Assembly (NCBI GenBank): GCA_001600875.1
Contig: BCLD01000012.1
Location: forward strand, 871,460 to 935,459
DNA length: 64,000 nt
Reading direction: 5' to 3'
Source of the DNA: Solicoccozyma terricola
Lineage: Eukaryota > Basidiomycota > Tremellomycetes > Filobasidiales > Piskurozymaceae
The position numbers and the translations under genes are program-made. This document shows positions 10,475-22,576 of the stretch, in pieces (the stretch's first letter is position 1; every line of letters begins with the position of its first letter). Under the pieces are notes generated by a model. It saw only the letters and a program-made list of their open reading frames with translations. It was not told the origin of the DNA and searched no databases.

Positions 10475-13226
10475 ATGCCATCGTCAATGTCATCCCGCGC
10501 AACTCAACACACGGTGCAATCCACAACGCAGCACATTATTCACGACCACCACCCCCTCCCATCCTCCCACGCAACTGTCTACAACACCACTCCTGTCCCA
10601 CCCCTTGCTCTCCCATCCTCTTTACTCTTCACAACATCCACACCATCCTCAATGACCAGTCGAAGGACAGCAGAACGAGGCGAAGGGATCGATGGAAGAG
10701 GAAGAAGGAAACCAGTACCGGACTTGAGGCCAATCGATGTTGGCAAGGCGCAGAGGGTAGCAAAGCCTAGTGGGACCATCGTGTTCAGCGGACCTAGTCC
10801 TGCATCAAGCTCCACCTCGACAATCTGCCTCGATACACCTACGATTCAACGTTCATATGGCTCGACTAAAGGCTACAACACCCACATGCTCTCACCACCG
10901 ATACTCGCCGCTCTTCCGTCCATCCGGCCTGCCATCAAGAAGAAGAAGCCGCCGCCGCCGCCGCCACCACCGCCGCCCTCCACTTCATCACCCGCATTAG
11001 CATCCCTCGAACCCACCCATCGATACGCATCATGGATCGAACAAGGTCATCGACCGAATACCACTCGTCGAAGCCGAGAAATGCTGCCATTTCAAGATGG
11101 AACGGTTTTGCATAATATCCTGATGACGCCTTCATGGGGTCTTTCGTCAACGAGCGTAGATCAACCCCCTCGACAATCAACCTCGTATTCCCATGATCGA
11201 CTCGTAACGCCTCCTCCCAAGCCTCGACGAGACAATCGGGATTCATTATTCGATCGTGCTTCCGATATGTTGACGACACGACGATTGCGGTTAATCAATA
11301 AACAACAAGTGAAGGAGAGACCCGTCGTAGGTGGTAGTGGATACTGTGCGCCTCTACCCGTCGAGATGGGAAAAACGGGACGAAGACAGGTCGATCTAGG
11401 TGATATGGAGGAGTATCGGCGCAAGTATGGGACAGACGAAGAAGGTGGTTCGATCGGTTGGAGGAGGAAAGATGGAGACAAGGAGAAGAGCGGCAGGAAA
11501 GGAAGTGTGATGCGGTTCTTGTTTACGAGGAGTAGGAAGCAAAAGGCGAGAAAGGAACAAAAGGATGAAGAGAAGATGGTTAGGCGGAGGAAGAGGAGGG
11601 TGGTCGTAAGTTGATATCGGACCTTGTGTGAGAAGGTTTCGTCGATGGCTGATGGTTTCGGTCACGACTCGAATAGTTGATTGCAATCGCCTCGATCATC
11701 CTGGTGGCGATCATCGTCATCGCTGTCTGCGTTTCTCTCTTTGCAAACACCAAATCGCATGTCGCGTCCGCCGCGTCCCCTTCCGACTCCAACTCCACGA
11801 CCACAACCTCGCCATCCTCCACCGTCACCGCATCACCCATAGGACCAACAGCTTACACACTTGCATCCTGTCTCTCCCTCTTTGCATTGTCCGCTCCAAC
11901 ATCACCATTCACGTATCCCTGTGATACGTGTTCACCATTACTCTCGAGCACGAGCAATGACTTTGTGTCAGGTGGAGGAGGGAATGCCACAGGCGTGGGC
12001 GCAGCATTGCAGTTCTGCGCTTTGAGGGATATATACACGGCGACGGGAGTGAGCTCGAGCATTAACACTGGAACAGCGACGAGTCCATCTATCTCGCCAT
12101 CCACATCGGTGTTTTCAGGGTGGTTGAATAGTGGGACCAATGTTTGCAGTAATTGGAATGGAGTGACTTGCGATGCGCAAGGCCGGGTGACGGGATTGTG
12201 GGTGGTGAGAGGTCCGAGTTTCAAGGACGTTTAGCTGACATACGTCAACCCAAGATCCCTGGTTTACCCAGCCGTTCCTTCCCAGCTTGCGCCTTCTCTG
12301 GGTAATCTAGTCGCTCTGAAGTCTCTCAAGATTGTAGGAAATACTGCCATACCCTGTGAGTTCGCCGCATTTCATTCTGTTCCAGGTCGTTGACATCCCC
12401 ACCTACTGGTCAGTCGGAACGATCCCGTCAACAGTCTTCTCTGCGGCAAACCTCTCCTCCATAACGATTCAATCAACGTCCCTCACGTCGATACCAAGCA
12501 ACGCATTTTCGTCACTTGCCAACCTGCTAAGTCTAGCGCTAGTGTCCAATGCGAAACTTGGTAGTGCCTTGCCGAGTTTGAACGAGAATAAAAAGCTGCT
12601 GACTGTGTGAGTTGCAAATAAGCCTCTGCAGAGAGAGACCTTTCCACTGATGTACGAGCAAATGTAAGGGTGGTGACGGGCCAAAGCTTGACTGGAGATC
12701 CGTTCAGCACGTTGCCGACCTCTCTAACATACCTGTGAGTAGTCAAATAGCATCATTGCCAGCGTCTTATCTGACTGATTATCTTCCGACAGTGATCTCT
12801 CTTTCAATAGTCTGAGTGGCGCCATACCGGATTTGACGAGGTTGATCGCTCTGTCTTCCCTGTGGGTGTTGTGCCGTTCGCTCATTACAGCCCGACTGAC
12901 GCCTCGCCCCAACCTCTAGATTCCTCGATTCCAACGCATTCACCATCCTCCCTCTCTCATTCCCTTCATTCTTGCAAGACTTTTCCATCCAATCCAATCC
13001 ATCTCTTGGCGGCATCCTCCCGACCTCTCTCTGCACCTCCGTCGTTCTCTCGGCATGTGACCTGAGAGGGACATCCCTGAACGCGTCGAACAAGCACAAC
13101 ACTACGTCGACGGTGGTGGCTACCCGGACGACGAAGAGTGGGAGCTCTACGTTGGTGTCGACGCAGACGAGTGTGGTTGCCAGTATTGCTACTGCTGCGA
13201 GTTGCGGTTCTTGTGTGTTTGTATAG
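10475..13226 (+). CDS. Type II membrane protein with extracellular leucine-rich repeats
   Basis: Function unknown. The first exon encodes about 380 residues of basic, Ser/Pro-rich, probably cytosolic sequence, including a ten-proline run after KKKK. Splicing from about 11608 joins RRKRRVVV to a hydrophobic helix, IAIASIILVAIIVIAVCVSL, giving an N-in topology by the positive-inside rule. A Ser/Thr-rich stalk follows, then SNWNGVTCDAQGRVTGL, which matches the LRRNT_2 cap of plant-type LRR receptors. Repeats follow such as LVALKSLKIVGN, LSSITIQSTSLTSIP, LTYLDLSFNSLSGAIPDL and FSIQSNPSLGGILP. It ends with a Thr/Ser-rich tail and a cysteine-containing SCGSCVFV. At least six introns interrupt the LRR part. 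The family is seen in basidiomycetes but no specific orthologue is claimed. There is no kinase domain. The start could alternatively be an internal Met near 10654. Confidence 0.78.
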
Positions 13227-13522
13227 CCCCTCCCCCCACCCCCCCTTCACGTGTCACCAAATAGTTCCATTTGTTGACGTCATCGCGACTTGCTATTCAT
13301 ATCAAGTCATCCCAGCCAGCTTCATCTCTTTTTCACCACCGATGCCATCTCGTCGTGGGTCGCACACTGCTGGCAGCAGCCTATCGCAGTTGATCATCAC
13401 CGCTGCCACAACCATCACAGTACATGTGGCTGGTCGCTCATTTTGGTCTTCGCCACGTCGTTCCACTCACTAGACCACTCAGTCGATCAACCGCCCGTGG
13501 ATACCAGACCTTGTCACGCACC

Positions 13523-16099
13523 ATGATTCCTCCTCACCAGCGAATAAGACGGTCATCTACCATTTGTTTCGACACTGGGACCTCTCCGTACGGCCAGATA
13601 CACCCACACTTATCGTCGACGTTCTCCGCTGAACCGAAGCCTTACTATCAACATCTCACGAATACAGGGAGTGAGCCGGGAGTAGACGTTACGAGGGATG
13701 CTGCAGACTATGCGCATTTGAAGACGCAGACGAGGGTAACGGTGAGAGAGAGTGGAGTGTGTGCACTCGAAGGTGTTGACTGAATCCCCCGCGAACTTGT
13801 CCTCCTCCAGGTCGTCGACTACAACTCGGATGGTGAAGGATTTCGCGTCGACTTGCCAGGAGACCAACTCGAGGCTTGGTTGAAAGGTGATGATGGTCAA
13901 CGTCCATCAGTTGGCGGTATGGAAGACAAGACGCCCGGAAGGAGTGTGCGGTGGATCAATGTGGATGGTGGGTGTCTTTTTCATACGGTTTCTAACCCCC
14001 GACGGATTGACCGATAATTGAAAACCACCGTCCATAAGGTCTCAACTTTGAAACAATCCGTGTTCTCGCCCTTCAATATGCTCTCCACCCACTCGCCCTC
14101 GAAGACGCCCTTCGCGCACGTAATAACCCTCGCTCCAAGATTGATTTCTACAACAACCATCTTTATTCCCAAATTGTCGTACAGCACATGCGACCACATG
14201 ATCAGGAACTTTTGCGTGATGTAGCGGAACTCTCACCCGAGGAGTTGAGAAGGATGACTGCGCAACCTGTGACAGGTTGGAGGAAACTCTTTGGTGTGGC
14301 CGAGAGGAGGGTCAATACTCAGTTGCCGGAAGGGGTTGAAGGGGTGTTTGAGCCAGTAACGCCTAGTAGTGATGCACCGGATTATGGAGTGAGTTTGAGG
14401 GTGGCTCCAGAGTTATGGTCGACCACCCTATCTGACTACAGCGTTCGTTCGACTCGCAGCCACCCACATATACGGCACATCGGATGACCATCGATCAGTT
14501 GTCCGCCAAATACATGGTTCCTCTCCGGCGGACAGTTCTCAGCATCTTTATGCTGCGTGATGGTGCGTGATGGATTTGGAATTGCACCCAGATGCCCATC
14601 CCAAAATAGCTGAATGGTATCCTTGTGAGCAGGTACGCTCATCACCATGTGTGCTGACCCTTTCCGGGGTCTGTTGATGCCGATTTACAAGCGGCTAGAG
14701 GATCAGAAGGGCATTATGCGGCAAACGGTGGATCCGTCCATGTTACTGCAGGGTCTGCTCGACGTCGGTGAGTGGCAATCGTGGCGAACAAGACATCTCA
14801 TTCCATGCTGATGATACCCCGCCGTTTTGTAAAGTCGTCGATAACGCCATCGAGGTCACCAAAGCATTCGAACAGGAAATCCTCAAGATGGAAGCCGGCT
14901 GTCTTATTCACGCTGAGATGGAAAGCGTCCGTCATCTTCACGTCATTTCTTCCCAGCTCGTTCGGCTGAAGCGGCATTGGATGCCTCTACTACGAGTGCT
15001 ATACACTCTACGAGATCAGGATTCCGTCAGAGCTGCCGCGTTTTTGGGTGGAACGGGTGTGCAGGGTAACGGGAGTGGTTTGAATTCCGGTTTGATACCT
15101 ACCAATGGAGCGAGCACGCCGATGGAGGGCCCGCATCAAGCACATGAAATGCTACTTCCTCCGAATGCGTCGGTTCTCCTGAACACACCGTCCGCGCAGC
15201 AAAAGCCATTCAACTATCAGCAAGCGACGGGGTATATCAGTCCCACGACAAAGGTAGGGTAGGGGGAGTAGAGTGAGGAGCGTCGAAACATTGTACCAAA
15301 CTGACCACCTGATCATGTCTACTTCAGATATACATGAGTGATGTTATAGGTCAGTGGTTCCGACCCTCGGTCAGTAGCGCGAGCGGCTGACACCTCGTAC
15401 GCAGATCACCTCGACACCGTTCTCACCTCGGTCAACCAGTTTGTTGGCACATGTGAACATCTCACGGATTACATCTTTAATGTGAGATGGAATTATCGAT
15501 CGGTCAAGTGCCATTTGACTGATACATAAAATTCACGCAGATGCTATCATTCTTCACCAATGCTTCCATGGAGCGCCTGAGTTTGGTTACAGTTATATTC
15601 TTGCGTGCGTGACTTGTGTCAGATAGCGATAACCACCATCGTCTGATTGGCGTTATGCTCTACCAGCTCTTACATTCTTGGTAGGATACTTTGGACAGAA
15701 TTTCACGGATTTCGAGTGAGTGTCGGAAGGGGAATTGGTCACGAACGGATGGCTTTGACCATGCGAACGGGGGGTTTTTTTTTTTTATCTTCTGCAGAGC
15801 ACTGAATAACTCGGTCATGTACTTTTGGCAAATCGGTGAGTGCTTTACTGTAAACGTTCATGGGTTGGTTTGTGGTTCCCCCGATTTTGCTGACACAGGA
15901 CTTCCTCGCAGCACTTCCGGTCACCGTTGGCTTCTTCTTCATCTTCTGCTCGGGCTACATTGCCAACATTGCTCGTACGATATCTCGTAAAATCAGTCGG
16001 AAACGGAGGGAAAGTGTGCTGCAGAAGCGAATGTCGATGGGTCGTCCTGTGACAAGGGTGGCGAGAAGGAGGGACCGGGAAGGGCGGGAGATGTTGTAG
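13523..16099 (+). CDS. CorA-type divalent cation (Mg2+) transporter
   Basis: A large fungal CorA-family protein. The long N-terminal cytosolic part contains the family signature LNFETIRVLALQYALHPLAL followed by EDALRARNNPRSKIDFY, a regulatory loop, and a helical bundle (IEVTKAFEQEILKMEAG, IYMSDVIDHLDTVLTSVNQF). Two C-terminal membrane helices follow: TVIFLPLTFLVGYFGQNFTDF, and LPVTVGFFFIFCSGYIANIA. A strongly basic tail ends at 16099. The pore motif reads YFGQNF rather than the usual YFGMNF. About eight introns are inferred; the exons near 15350-15900 are very short. The ATG at 13523 has a good context (ACCATG). In CorA proteins the loop after the first helix, containing G-M-N, selects hydrated Mg2+. 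Transport of Mg2+ versus another divalent ion is therefore open. Confidence 0.88.
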
Positions 16100-16304
16100 G
16101 GCGGATGGTAGAGCGAGTGGCAGGAGGAGACGGCACGGTGTTGTATTGGATGTATATCGTCGTTGTCGGGGTTCACGCCATGCGACGTCACGTGCCGGTG
16201 ATCGCGTGCTCTGGACATGTCGCAACCTCCTCCATCGTCAATGTCACCAGCAAGCAATCCATCGGGTGGGTGAGAGCATCAGACCACGCATACAACCACC
16301 CAGC

Positions 16305-19051
16305 ATGGCCCTCGCTGCAACCTCCTACAGTCTCTGCCGCCGAGCAGCTTCCTCCGTTCGCTGTCGGAGCGCCACTGCCACCACTGCCACCACCACCACC
16401 ACCAACAACCTCTCGTCCAATTTGGTACGATCTACTCAAAGACGATTCGCAAGCACGGGCAACTCTCAGGCGTCGGTACCACCTCGACGAGGTCTCACTT
16501 CGACTCAGAATTTAGTCTTGTCAATCACACTCGTGTTCGGTTCATCAGCGTTGGGATACATCTTGGCATCGACATTACAAACGCACAAGGCAGCAGCAGC
16601 GGCAGCAGCAGCAGCAGTTCCTTCACTCCCTGCGCCAAACGGCCACGGCCCAGGAACAAATCACCCCATCTACGGTTCTGAAGAAGACTACCTAGCTGCG
16701 ATCGCGGAGCTGAAATCCATCTTCCGAGTCCGAGATGATCCAACGGAAGGGGGAGAGACAGCAGCAGACGGAACGCAAGGTAGTGAAGTCGGAAAGGTCG
16801 AGGTTTCTACAGATGAAGGAGATTTGCAAAGTCATGGGAGTAGCGAATGGAGCTATCATGGGGAGTTTAGACCGAGCGTAGTGGTGTTTGTCAAGAGGTG
16901 GGTTGAGTTGGGTGTCTGTGAGGTCCTTGGACACGCACTAACAATTTGAAATACGAAACAGTACCGAGGACGTGCAAAAGGTCGTATTGATTGCGCAAAA
17001 AGTGAGAGCCCTGTTTGAACATACGATAGTGGCCAGGGCCCTGACGTTCCTACGAGTCGGCAGTACAAAGTGCCTATCACACCTTACGGAGGAGGAACCA
17101 GCCTGGAAGGACATTACTACAGCGTCAGTATCTTCTGTTCCCTCCTGAAATTCCCTACGTATCCTGACAGTACACCAATGACGTCTCATAGCCATACGGC
17201 GGTATCTCTTTGGACCTCTCGGGAATGGACAAAATTCTTCGCATCTCCGGCAAGTCTTCTTTCCTGTCCTCTTATACCACGTCCATTGACTGTTAATAAT
17301 GACCACCTACACCCCACCTACTCACAGAATCGGATGGAGACTGCACCGTTCAATGCGGTGTTGCATACGATGAATTGAACACTCATCTAGCGAATCAGGG
17401 AATACCTTTGTTTTTCCCGCTTGACCCTGGACCCAATGCTTCAATTGGGGGAATGATCGGGACGGGATGTTCGGGGACAAATGCTGTTCGGTGAGAGTGG
17501 CTTGTGTCGAACCGACCGGATCCGTCTAATGCATTTTCAACGCCTAGGTATGGAACGGCCAAGGCGGAGTGGTTCTTGAATGCTGCAAGTCGTCATTTCT
17601 TTCACCATTTGTGCATACTCGGGCTGATTATTCGAAAACGTTTAGACCGTGGTCCTGCCAAGCGGAGAGATTATCAAGACCCGACAAAGGGCGAGGAAGA
17701 GTAGTGCTGGTTGGGATGCTACCAAGTTGTGCGTTGCAGCAAAGAAAACACGCAGACTGAATGCGTTTCGAGCTGACCATGATCATATCTACAGGTTCAT
17801 CGGTGCGGAAGGAACTCTTGGCATCGTGACTGAGGGTGAGCACCTTGGTTCACACTCATGGATGGACGCTGATATGCCCTTGAATCTTCAGCGACTCTGA
17901 GACTCGCGCCAAAGTTGCCGACAAAGGTCGCGATAGTTACATTTGATTCTGGGGTCGAAGCAGCTGTAAAAGCAGCGACAGAGGTCGTTGCAGCCGGATT
18001 ACCAGTTCGTGAGTGACCATGTAGACCACCCACAACACCACCTCGAATATGAGCTGAAGTACGGGCCATCCCGCAGAATGTGTGGAATACCTCGACGACC
18101 TCACGATGAAAGCCATCAGTGACGGTGGTCTTGCCGGGCGCAAATTCCAACTCAAAGACACGCTCTTCTTCAAGTTGCAAGGATCAGATGCATCAATGAA
18201 AGAAGTCTCACGGTCTCTCAAAGAGATTACCGCGAGACACGGTGGGAAGAATTTCGAGTTTGCAAAGACTGATGAGGATGCAGAGAAGCTTTGGCAAGGG
18301 AGGAAAGCTGCGCTGTGGAGCGTGATGGCTTTGGAGGAGGGTGCCAAGGTGTGGACCACAGATGTTTGGTGAGCCAACATTTACACGTGGTGGAGGGAAG
18401 GAGGCCGCTGATTTTACTTTGACCTGGTCAGCGTGCCCATCTCCAAGATCGCCACATTGATAGCGGAGACAAAGGAGGATTTCGCGAACCGGGGTATCAC
18501 TGCTTGTCACTTTGGTCATGTCGGTGAGTTGTCGTTTGGAAGGTCCTTGCGCTGCCTTGTTTGCTTACAGTGTTGTGGACAATTCAGGTGACGGAAATGT
18601 ACACAGCTTGGCATTGTGAGGACGGCGGTTAGGACCTTGTGAAGCAAGTTGCTAACTCAGACCTCCCCACATAGATTCAAGAATGACCAGGAATTGCAGA
18701 TAGTAAGGGACGCGGTTGTGAGTTGATTTGTTCGTTTTATCCGTCATGATTCGCTACTGACAACCCGTTCTTCGTAGCATGACATGGTAGAACGAGCGAT
18801 TCGTCTCGACGGTACATGCACTGGCGAGCACGGAGTTGGCATGGGCAAGATTGTGAGGATGAGGAAAGCAAGGCTACCTCGCAGCTTCCACTGAATCTTT
18901 CCATTTGTCGCACCCATCGCAGGAGTATCTAGAGAAGGAACTCGGCACAGGCACTGTCCAGTTGATGGAGTCGGTCAAGCGGACGATAGATCCTTACGGC
19001 ATTATGAACCCAGGTAAACTGTATCCAAATCGTGTCTCCAGCACACATTAG
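16305..19051 (+). CDS. DLD1: Mitochondrial D-lactate dehydrogenase (cytochrome c)
   Basis: A FAD-dependent oxidase/dehydrogenase of the FAD_binding_4 family that oxidises D-lactate and feeds electrons to cytochrome c in the inner mitochondrial membrane. The N-terminus is Ser/Thr/Arg-rich, as in a mitochondrial presequence, and is followed by a hydrophobic helix (LVLSITLVFGSSALGYILAS) and an alanine run. The FAD-binding segment reads VPITPYGGGTSLEGHYY, then DPGPNASIGGMIGTGCSGTN and FIGAEGTLGIVTEATLRLAP. The C-terminal substrate domain has CHFGHVGDGNVHSL and CTGEHGVGMGKIEYL, ending PYGIMNPGKLYPN. At least eleven introns are inferred. It converges on POP3 with only about 31 bp between the stop codons, so the 3' untranslated regions almost certainly overlap. 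No catalytic segment is missing. Confidence 0.94.
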
Positions 19052-19082
19052 TTGTCATGATGTTCATAAAGCGGGAATGGGG

Positions 19083-20987
19083 TCAGGACGTTGTGGCGTT
19101 CGCGGCGACTTCCGAGCTCTTCGGTTTACCGCCTGGAACTTTTCCATCCGAGTTCGCCGCATGGACCGCAGTCCCAGCCATCGACTTTCGTTTCTTCTTC
19201 TCCATCTCAATCTTCTTCTCCAGGTTCTTCTCCTTTTTCTGCCTCTTTATAGAATCCGTCCCACCGAATAACCTTCCCTTGATAGTGACACCCTCCTTTT
19301 TCATCCTCGCCTTTGCCTTTAGTTTTTCGGCCTTCTTCTCTTCCCTCCTCTCCTGTACTGCAGCCATGCGAGCAGCCTTGCGGGATTTTGGATCGGCAGG
19401 CGCTGTAGTGAGAACTGCTTTGAGATGGGTAGGGGCATAGGTGTCACTCGTTGTCGCATCGGTGCGTCCGAGAGGAGCATTCAGCTTGAATGGTGGGAGA
19501 ATTGGTTTGATGTCGGCTGCTTGGAGAGTGGAGACGGTCTGCGATAACGAAGGGAACGTGGTCTACCAAAACAACTCAGAGTTTGAGGATTATGAAGAAC
19601 GCCCCAACACCTCGCACTCACTGTCATTCCAAACACTGCAACCCTTCGCAGCCCCAACGCCTTTGCCAACTCTAGCTCACTCCCCGCTGCCAACGTGACT
19701 AACAATGTCTCGAGCCATGCCTCGGTCTTTTCCTGATTCCTCATTTTCTCATTGTACAAACCACGCCATTGACGGACTAGCGAGTTGAAGCTCATCACGT
19801 ATAGAGGGATGGCGTGAACGAGATGTGGTGGGTTGATGTCGTCGAGACAGACGAAGATGGTGCGAAGGGGGGAGCGGACTGCGGTTCGGGGCAGAGGTAG
19901 GTTTGCGTTTGTTGTCGTCATCGGGTCGTCGTCTTCATCATTATCCAAGTCATTGTCCGCGTCGTCCACCAGCACCGGTGCGGTTGGTATCAAATTTCCC
20001 TTCTTGGTCCCCGATACCTGTTCTCCTTCACCCCCTTGCAGCTCCCTTATCCGAGCTGCCAACTTGGCCGTTTGCTTTTCCATCGCTTTCATGATCTCGT
20101 TGATGCCGATGATTGCGTGGGAAAGGAGAGCAGGTGCGGAGGGAGACGTGGAAGCTGTTTTTGAGTGGGCAACTGTTTCGTCATGGGGAAGATTGCGATC
20201 TGTCGTGGATTGGTCGTGTGAGGTTTTGACTCGTTTGTCTGGTCTTCCAGATCCTTCGGGAGCAACATCCGCGATTCTCTTCGTCCCTCTTTCCGCAGTT
20301 TCATTATCGGCGTCCATTACACCATCGTTTCGAGGATCCTTCTGCTTCCCTCCAGTGTCCTTTACCACAGTCTTTTCCTCTACCTCTCTCATAACCTTGC
20401 GATTCTGCTTTTTCCTTTGACGATTGCATCGATCTCGTGAAACGTGATACTCTGCGACACCCGGGAACGAGGTGATGAGGTGGGAGAGGATGACTGACTG
20501 GTGGGATTCGGAAAGAGACGGCCTGTGTGGCAGGGATACTGGTTGGCATGAGTTTGAGAATGGGGCTGTGATATACTCACCATCGAGGTGTTAGAGGACT
20601 GGCTAGAACAACCTTGGTCACCTCTCGATTCATGTACGCGCTTGAGCCGACGTTGGCAGCACCTGGGGCACTCGCGACCTCCTTCCCCTTCCCCTTCCCT
20701 TTTGCATCGACGACGCCATTGCCATGGATCTGGTTCAGACTGGTTGCGCCAGGACCATCTTTCCGCTGCTGCTGCTTCGTCGCCTTTTGTTTTTGTTTTG
20801 CAGACTGCACTCGAATGGATGTGTGAGCCTGATGTGAGCGGACTAGAGAGTCTGGACGGGGGGCTGGTTTAGGGGAAGGCATGGGTGTTGGCAGGGTGAT
20901 GTCGTAGGTAGGTAGCTTGTACGGGGTCATGGGCGTTGTGAATGAAATCCCGGTCGATGTAATTGGAAACCGCGGTCCAGAAATCAT
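19083..20987 (-). CDS. POP3: RNase P/MRP protein subunit Pop3-like
   Basis: Likely a subunit of the nuclear RNase P and RNase MRP ribonucleoproteins (tRNA 5' processing and rRNA processing). I join three exons: about 20987-20581, 20522-19622 and 19562-19083. The first splice is decisive: it turns apparent ends in three frames into VTKVVLASPLTPRWPSLSES and YHVSRDRCNRQRKKQNRK, the Pop3 N-terminal pattern. The core then reads LLSHAIIGINEIMKAME, TIFVCLDDINPPHLVHAI and LAKALGLRRVAVFGMT, an L7Ae-like fold typical of Pop3/Rpp38. A lysine-rich C-terminal tail (KKAEKLKAKARMKKEGV) follows. The start is uncertain: in-frame ATGs at 20987, 20930 and near the conserved block are possible. A basic, low-complexity extension (QKQKATKQQQRK, KGKGKGKE) precedes the core if an upstream ATG is used. 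Assignment rests on motif recognition, not on a search. Confidence 0.78.
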
Positions 20988-21078
20988 CTTCCGGTGGCGA
21001 AAATCAAATCGGGGCGAGGAACCATGGTATTCAGGATCAAGACTATAGGTGGAACAGCAAGCCCCGTGTGCAGGCAGA

Positions 21079-21924
21079 TCATGTACGACTGCCTTCAGCT
21101 TCTGGGACGGGCTCTCCAGCTTTGATGGTATCCCCTCCATCTCCGCTTATCCCTTCCTGCTTCGATGGATCTTCCTGCCCAACAACCCCATCCCCTTCAT
21201 CCCCCTTTTCTCCATTGTCACCAAGATCCAAATCCAAGTCTGGCAAGTCGATGTAGCTGTCACTCAGGTAGCTCGTGGCCAGACTCGAATGGAACACAGC
21301 GGGAAGCTCGCTTTTAGGCTGTCGAGCATTTGAACCTCCTAGGTCCATCGAGCAGAGACATACATCCAAATCATTCCTTATCCTGCTTTCAATCGCGTAC
21401 GTTTTACGAAGAAAGATGATTTCGTTGAGGAGTGCCTGATAATCCTTCCCTAACCTGCCCTCTTCGCGTCTCTGCACGATCAACAACGCCCTGGTCAACT
21501 CCTGCACCAACCTCGCTGTTGCAGCTGCATGCGCTTCCCTAGCTTGGTCATACTTGTTCGCATCATCCCCATGCATCTCCAACGCCTTTTCGAGTGTGGC
21601 CTTTGCCTTTTCCAACTGGGCCATGGCGAAGGAATTGGCAAAACGATGTAGTACGGCTCTCTCATGGTTGGCCATCGCCCTGTCCAAGGCGTTCTTTCCT
21701 CGACCAGTCACCTCACGAGTTTCGAACAGATCGAGGGCGGTTCGTTGGAATTCGTAGGCTACTCCTCCACCGGGCTTGTCAAGGAGAGCGACATCGATGT
21801 TCTCGGGGGTGGTGTTGCGCGTGGGATCGAGACCGAGTGAGGGAAGGCTGGCGCATCGGTTCAGGACATCTTGGATGCGGTCGGTGATAAAGAAGGGGAG
21901 GTAGTCGTGTAGGTCTTCGATCAT
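21079..21924 (-). CDS. Hypothetical helical protein with acidic C-terminal tail
   Basis: Not recognised. A single uninterrupted exon of 281 codons, unusual in this intron-rich window. Residues about 1-50 contain MIEDLHDYLPFFITDRIQDV. Residues about 60-200 are long amphipathic helices rich in Ala, Glu, Arg and Leu (NALDRAMANHERAVLHRF, AQLEKAKATLEKALEMHGD, ARLVQELTRALLIVQRREEG) likely to form a coiled coil. The last 60 residues are acidic and disordered (DLPDLDLDLGDNGEKGDEGD). The helical spacing resembles a BAR-like or other membrane-curvature bundle, but no signature allows that call. The stop lies about 90 bp upstream of the POP3 start on the same strand. ATG 21924 is the first in frame. Confidence 0.65.
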   Translation of the reverse strand: MIEDLHDYLPFFITDRIQDVLNRCASLPSLGLDPTRNTTPENIDVALLDKPGGGVAYEFQRTALDLFETREVTGRGKNALDRAMANHERAVLHRFANSFAMAQLEKAKATLEKALEMHGDDANKYDQAREAHAAATARLVQELTRALLIVQRREEGRLGKDYQALLNEIIFLRKTYAIESRIRNDLDVCLCSMDLGGSNARQPKSELPAVFHSSLATSYLSDSYIDLPDLDLDLGDNGEKGDEGDGVVGQEDPSKQEGISGDGGDTIKAGEPVPEAEGSRT

Positions 21925-22576
21925 TGCGTGCTGGAGGCGAATGGTTGTTTTGATGTTCGTTCTGTCCGGTAAGGGATGTGAATGGCTTACAATGCTGGAT
22001 CGTTGTTTCTACTGTCAAGCCTCAAGGTTATAAAGCAACCTTTACTCTCCAGATATCACACTCCTCCTTTGTCGTCGAAGGGTTAAGGTATCCCCGTTCA
22101 AAGGGGTGGAGTCGGGGGGCGGGACTGGGACATCGGCGTCAAGCGGGAGTTTCATACATGCGCAAAGTCGTGACAGTGGGTGGAACACGCTAGTGACGAA
22201 GCTCAGGTGCGACTGAGATTGTGAAGGATAAAACCTGAGGGGGAAACTACATCATTGTAATGTAGCTTGGTGGGGGTGGGCCAATTACAATGAAGCGCAA
22301 CGAAATCGTCTTTTTTCTCTGGAGATAGATAGATTAAGGGTGAATGGGTCGGCATTGACCCTTTCAATACGTTCACTTTCAGAGGAGTGACGGGTGTGAG
22401 GTGTATCGGTGGGACACTGGGAATTGCTTAGGGAGAGGTGAGTGGCGGCGGATTGTTTACATTTCAGATTGTGCCTGCCCTGATGACGTGTCACCGTCCA
22501 ACCAACTCGACTCGCAACAACAATCCATCCCATTTTCCATTTTTATTGGGAGCACCAGCAACCACTTCCAGCAACG
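21925..22576. other. Divergent intergenic region
   Basis: A 650-bp space between two unrecognised genes transcribed apart. It has no convincing open reading frame. I see CCAAT/ATTGG-like sequence and two nearby copies of ACATCATTGTAATG-like sequence, but no repeat or motif I would call. Confidence 0.5.

Noticed and set aside
19833..20420. Open frame on the + strand opposite POP3
   Set aside because: Antisense shadow of the POP3 exon; its codons mirror the acidic and basic runs of the real gene.
21779..22018. Extra N-terminal exon for the helical hypothetical protein
   Set aside because: The candidate begins with TTG, and splicing its GTAAGC donor to the CAG before 21930 puts the downstream ATG out of frame.
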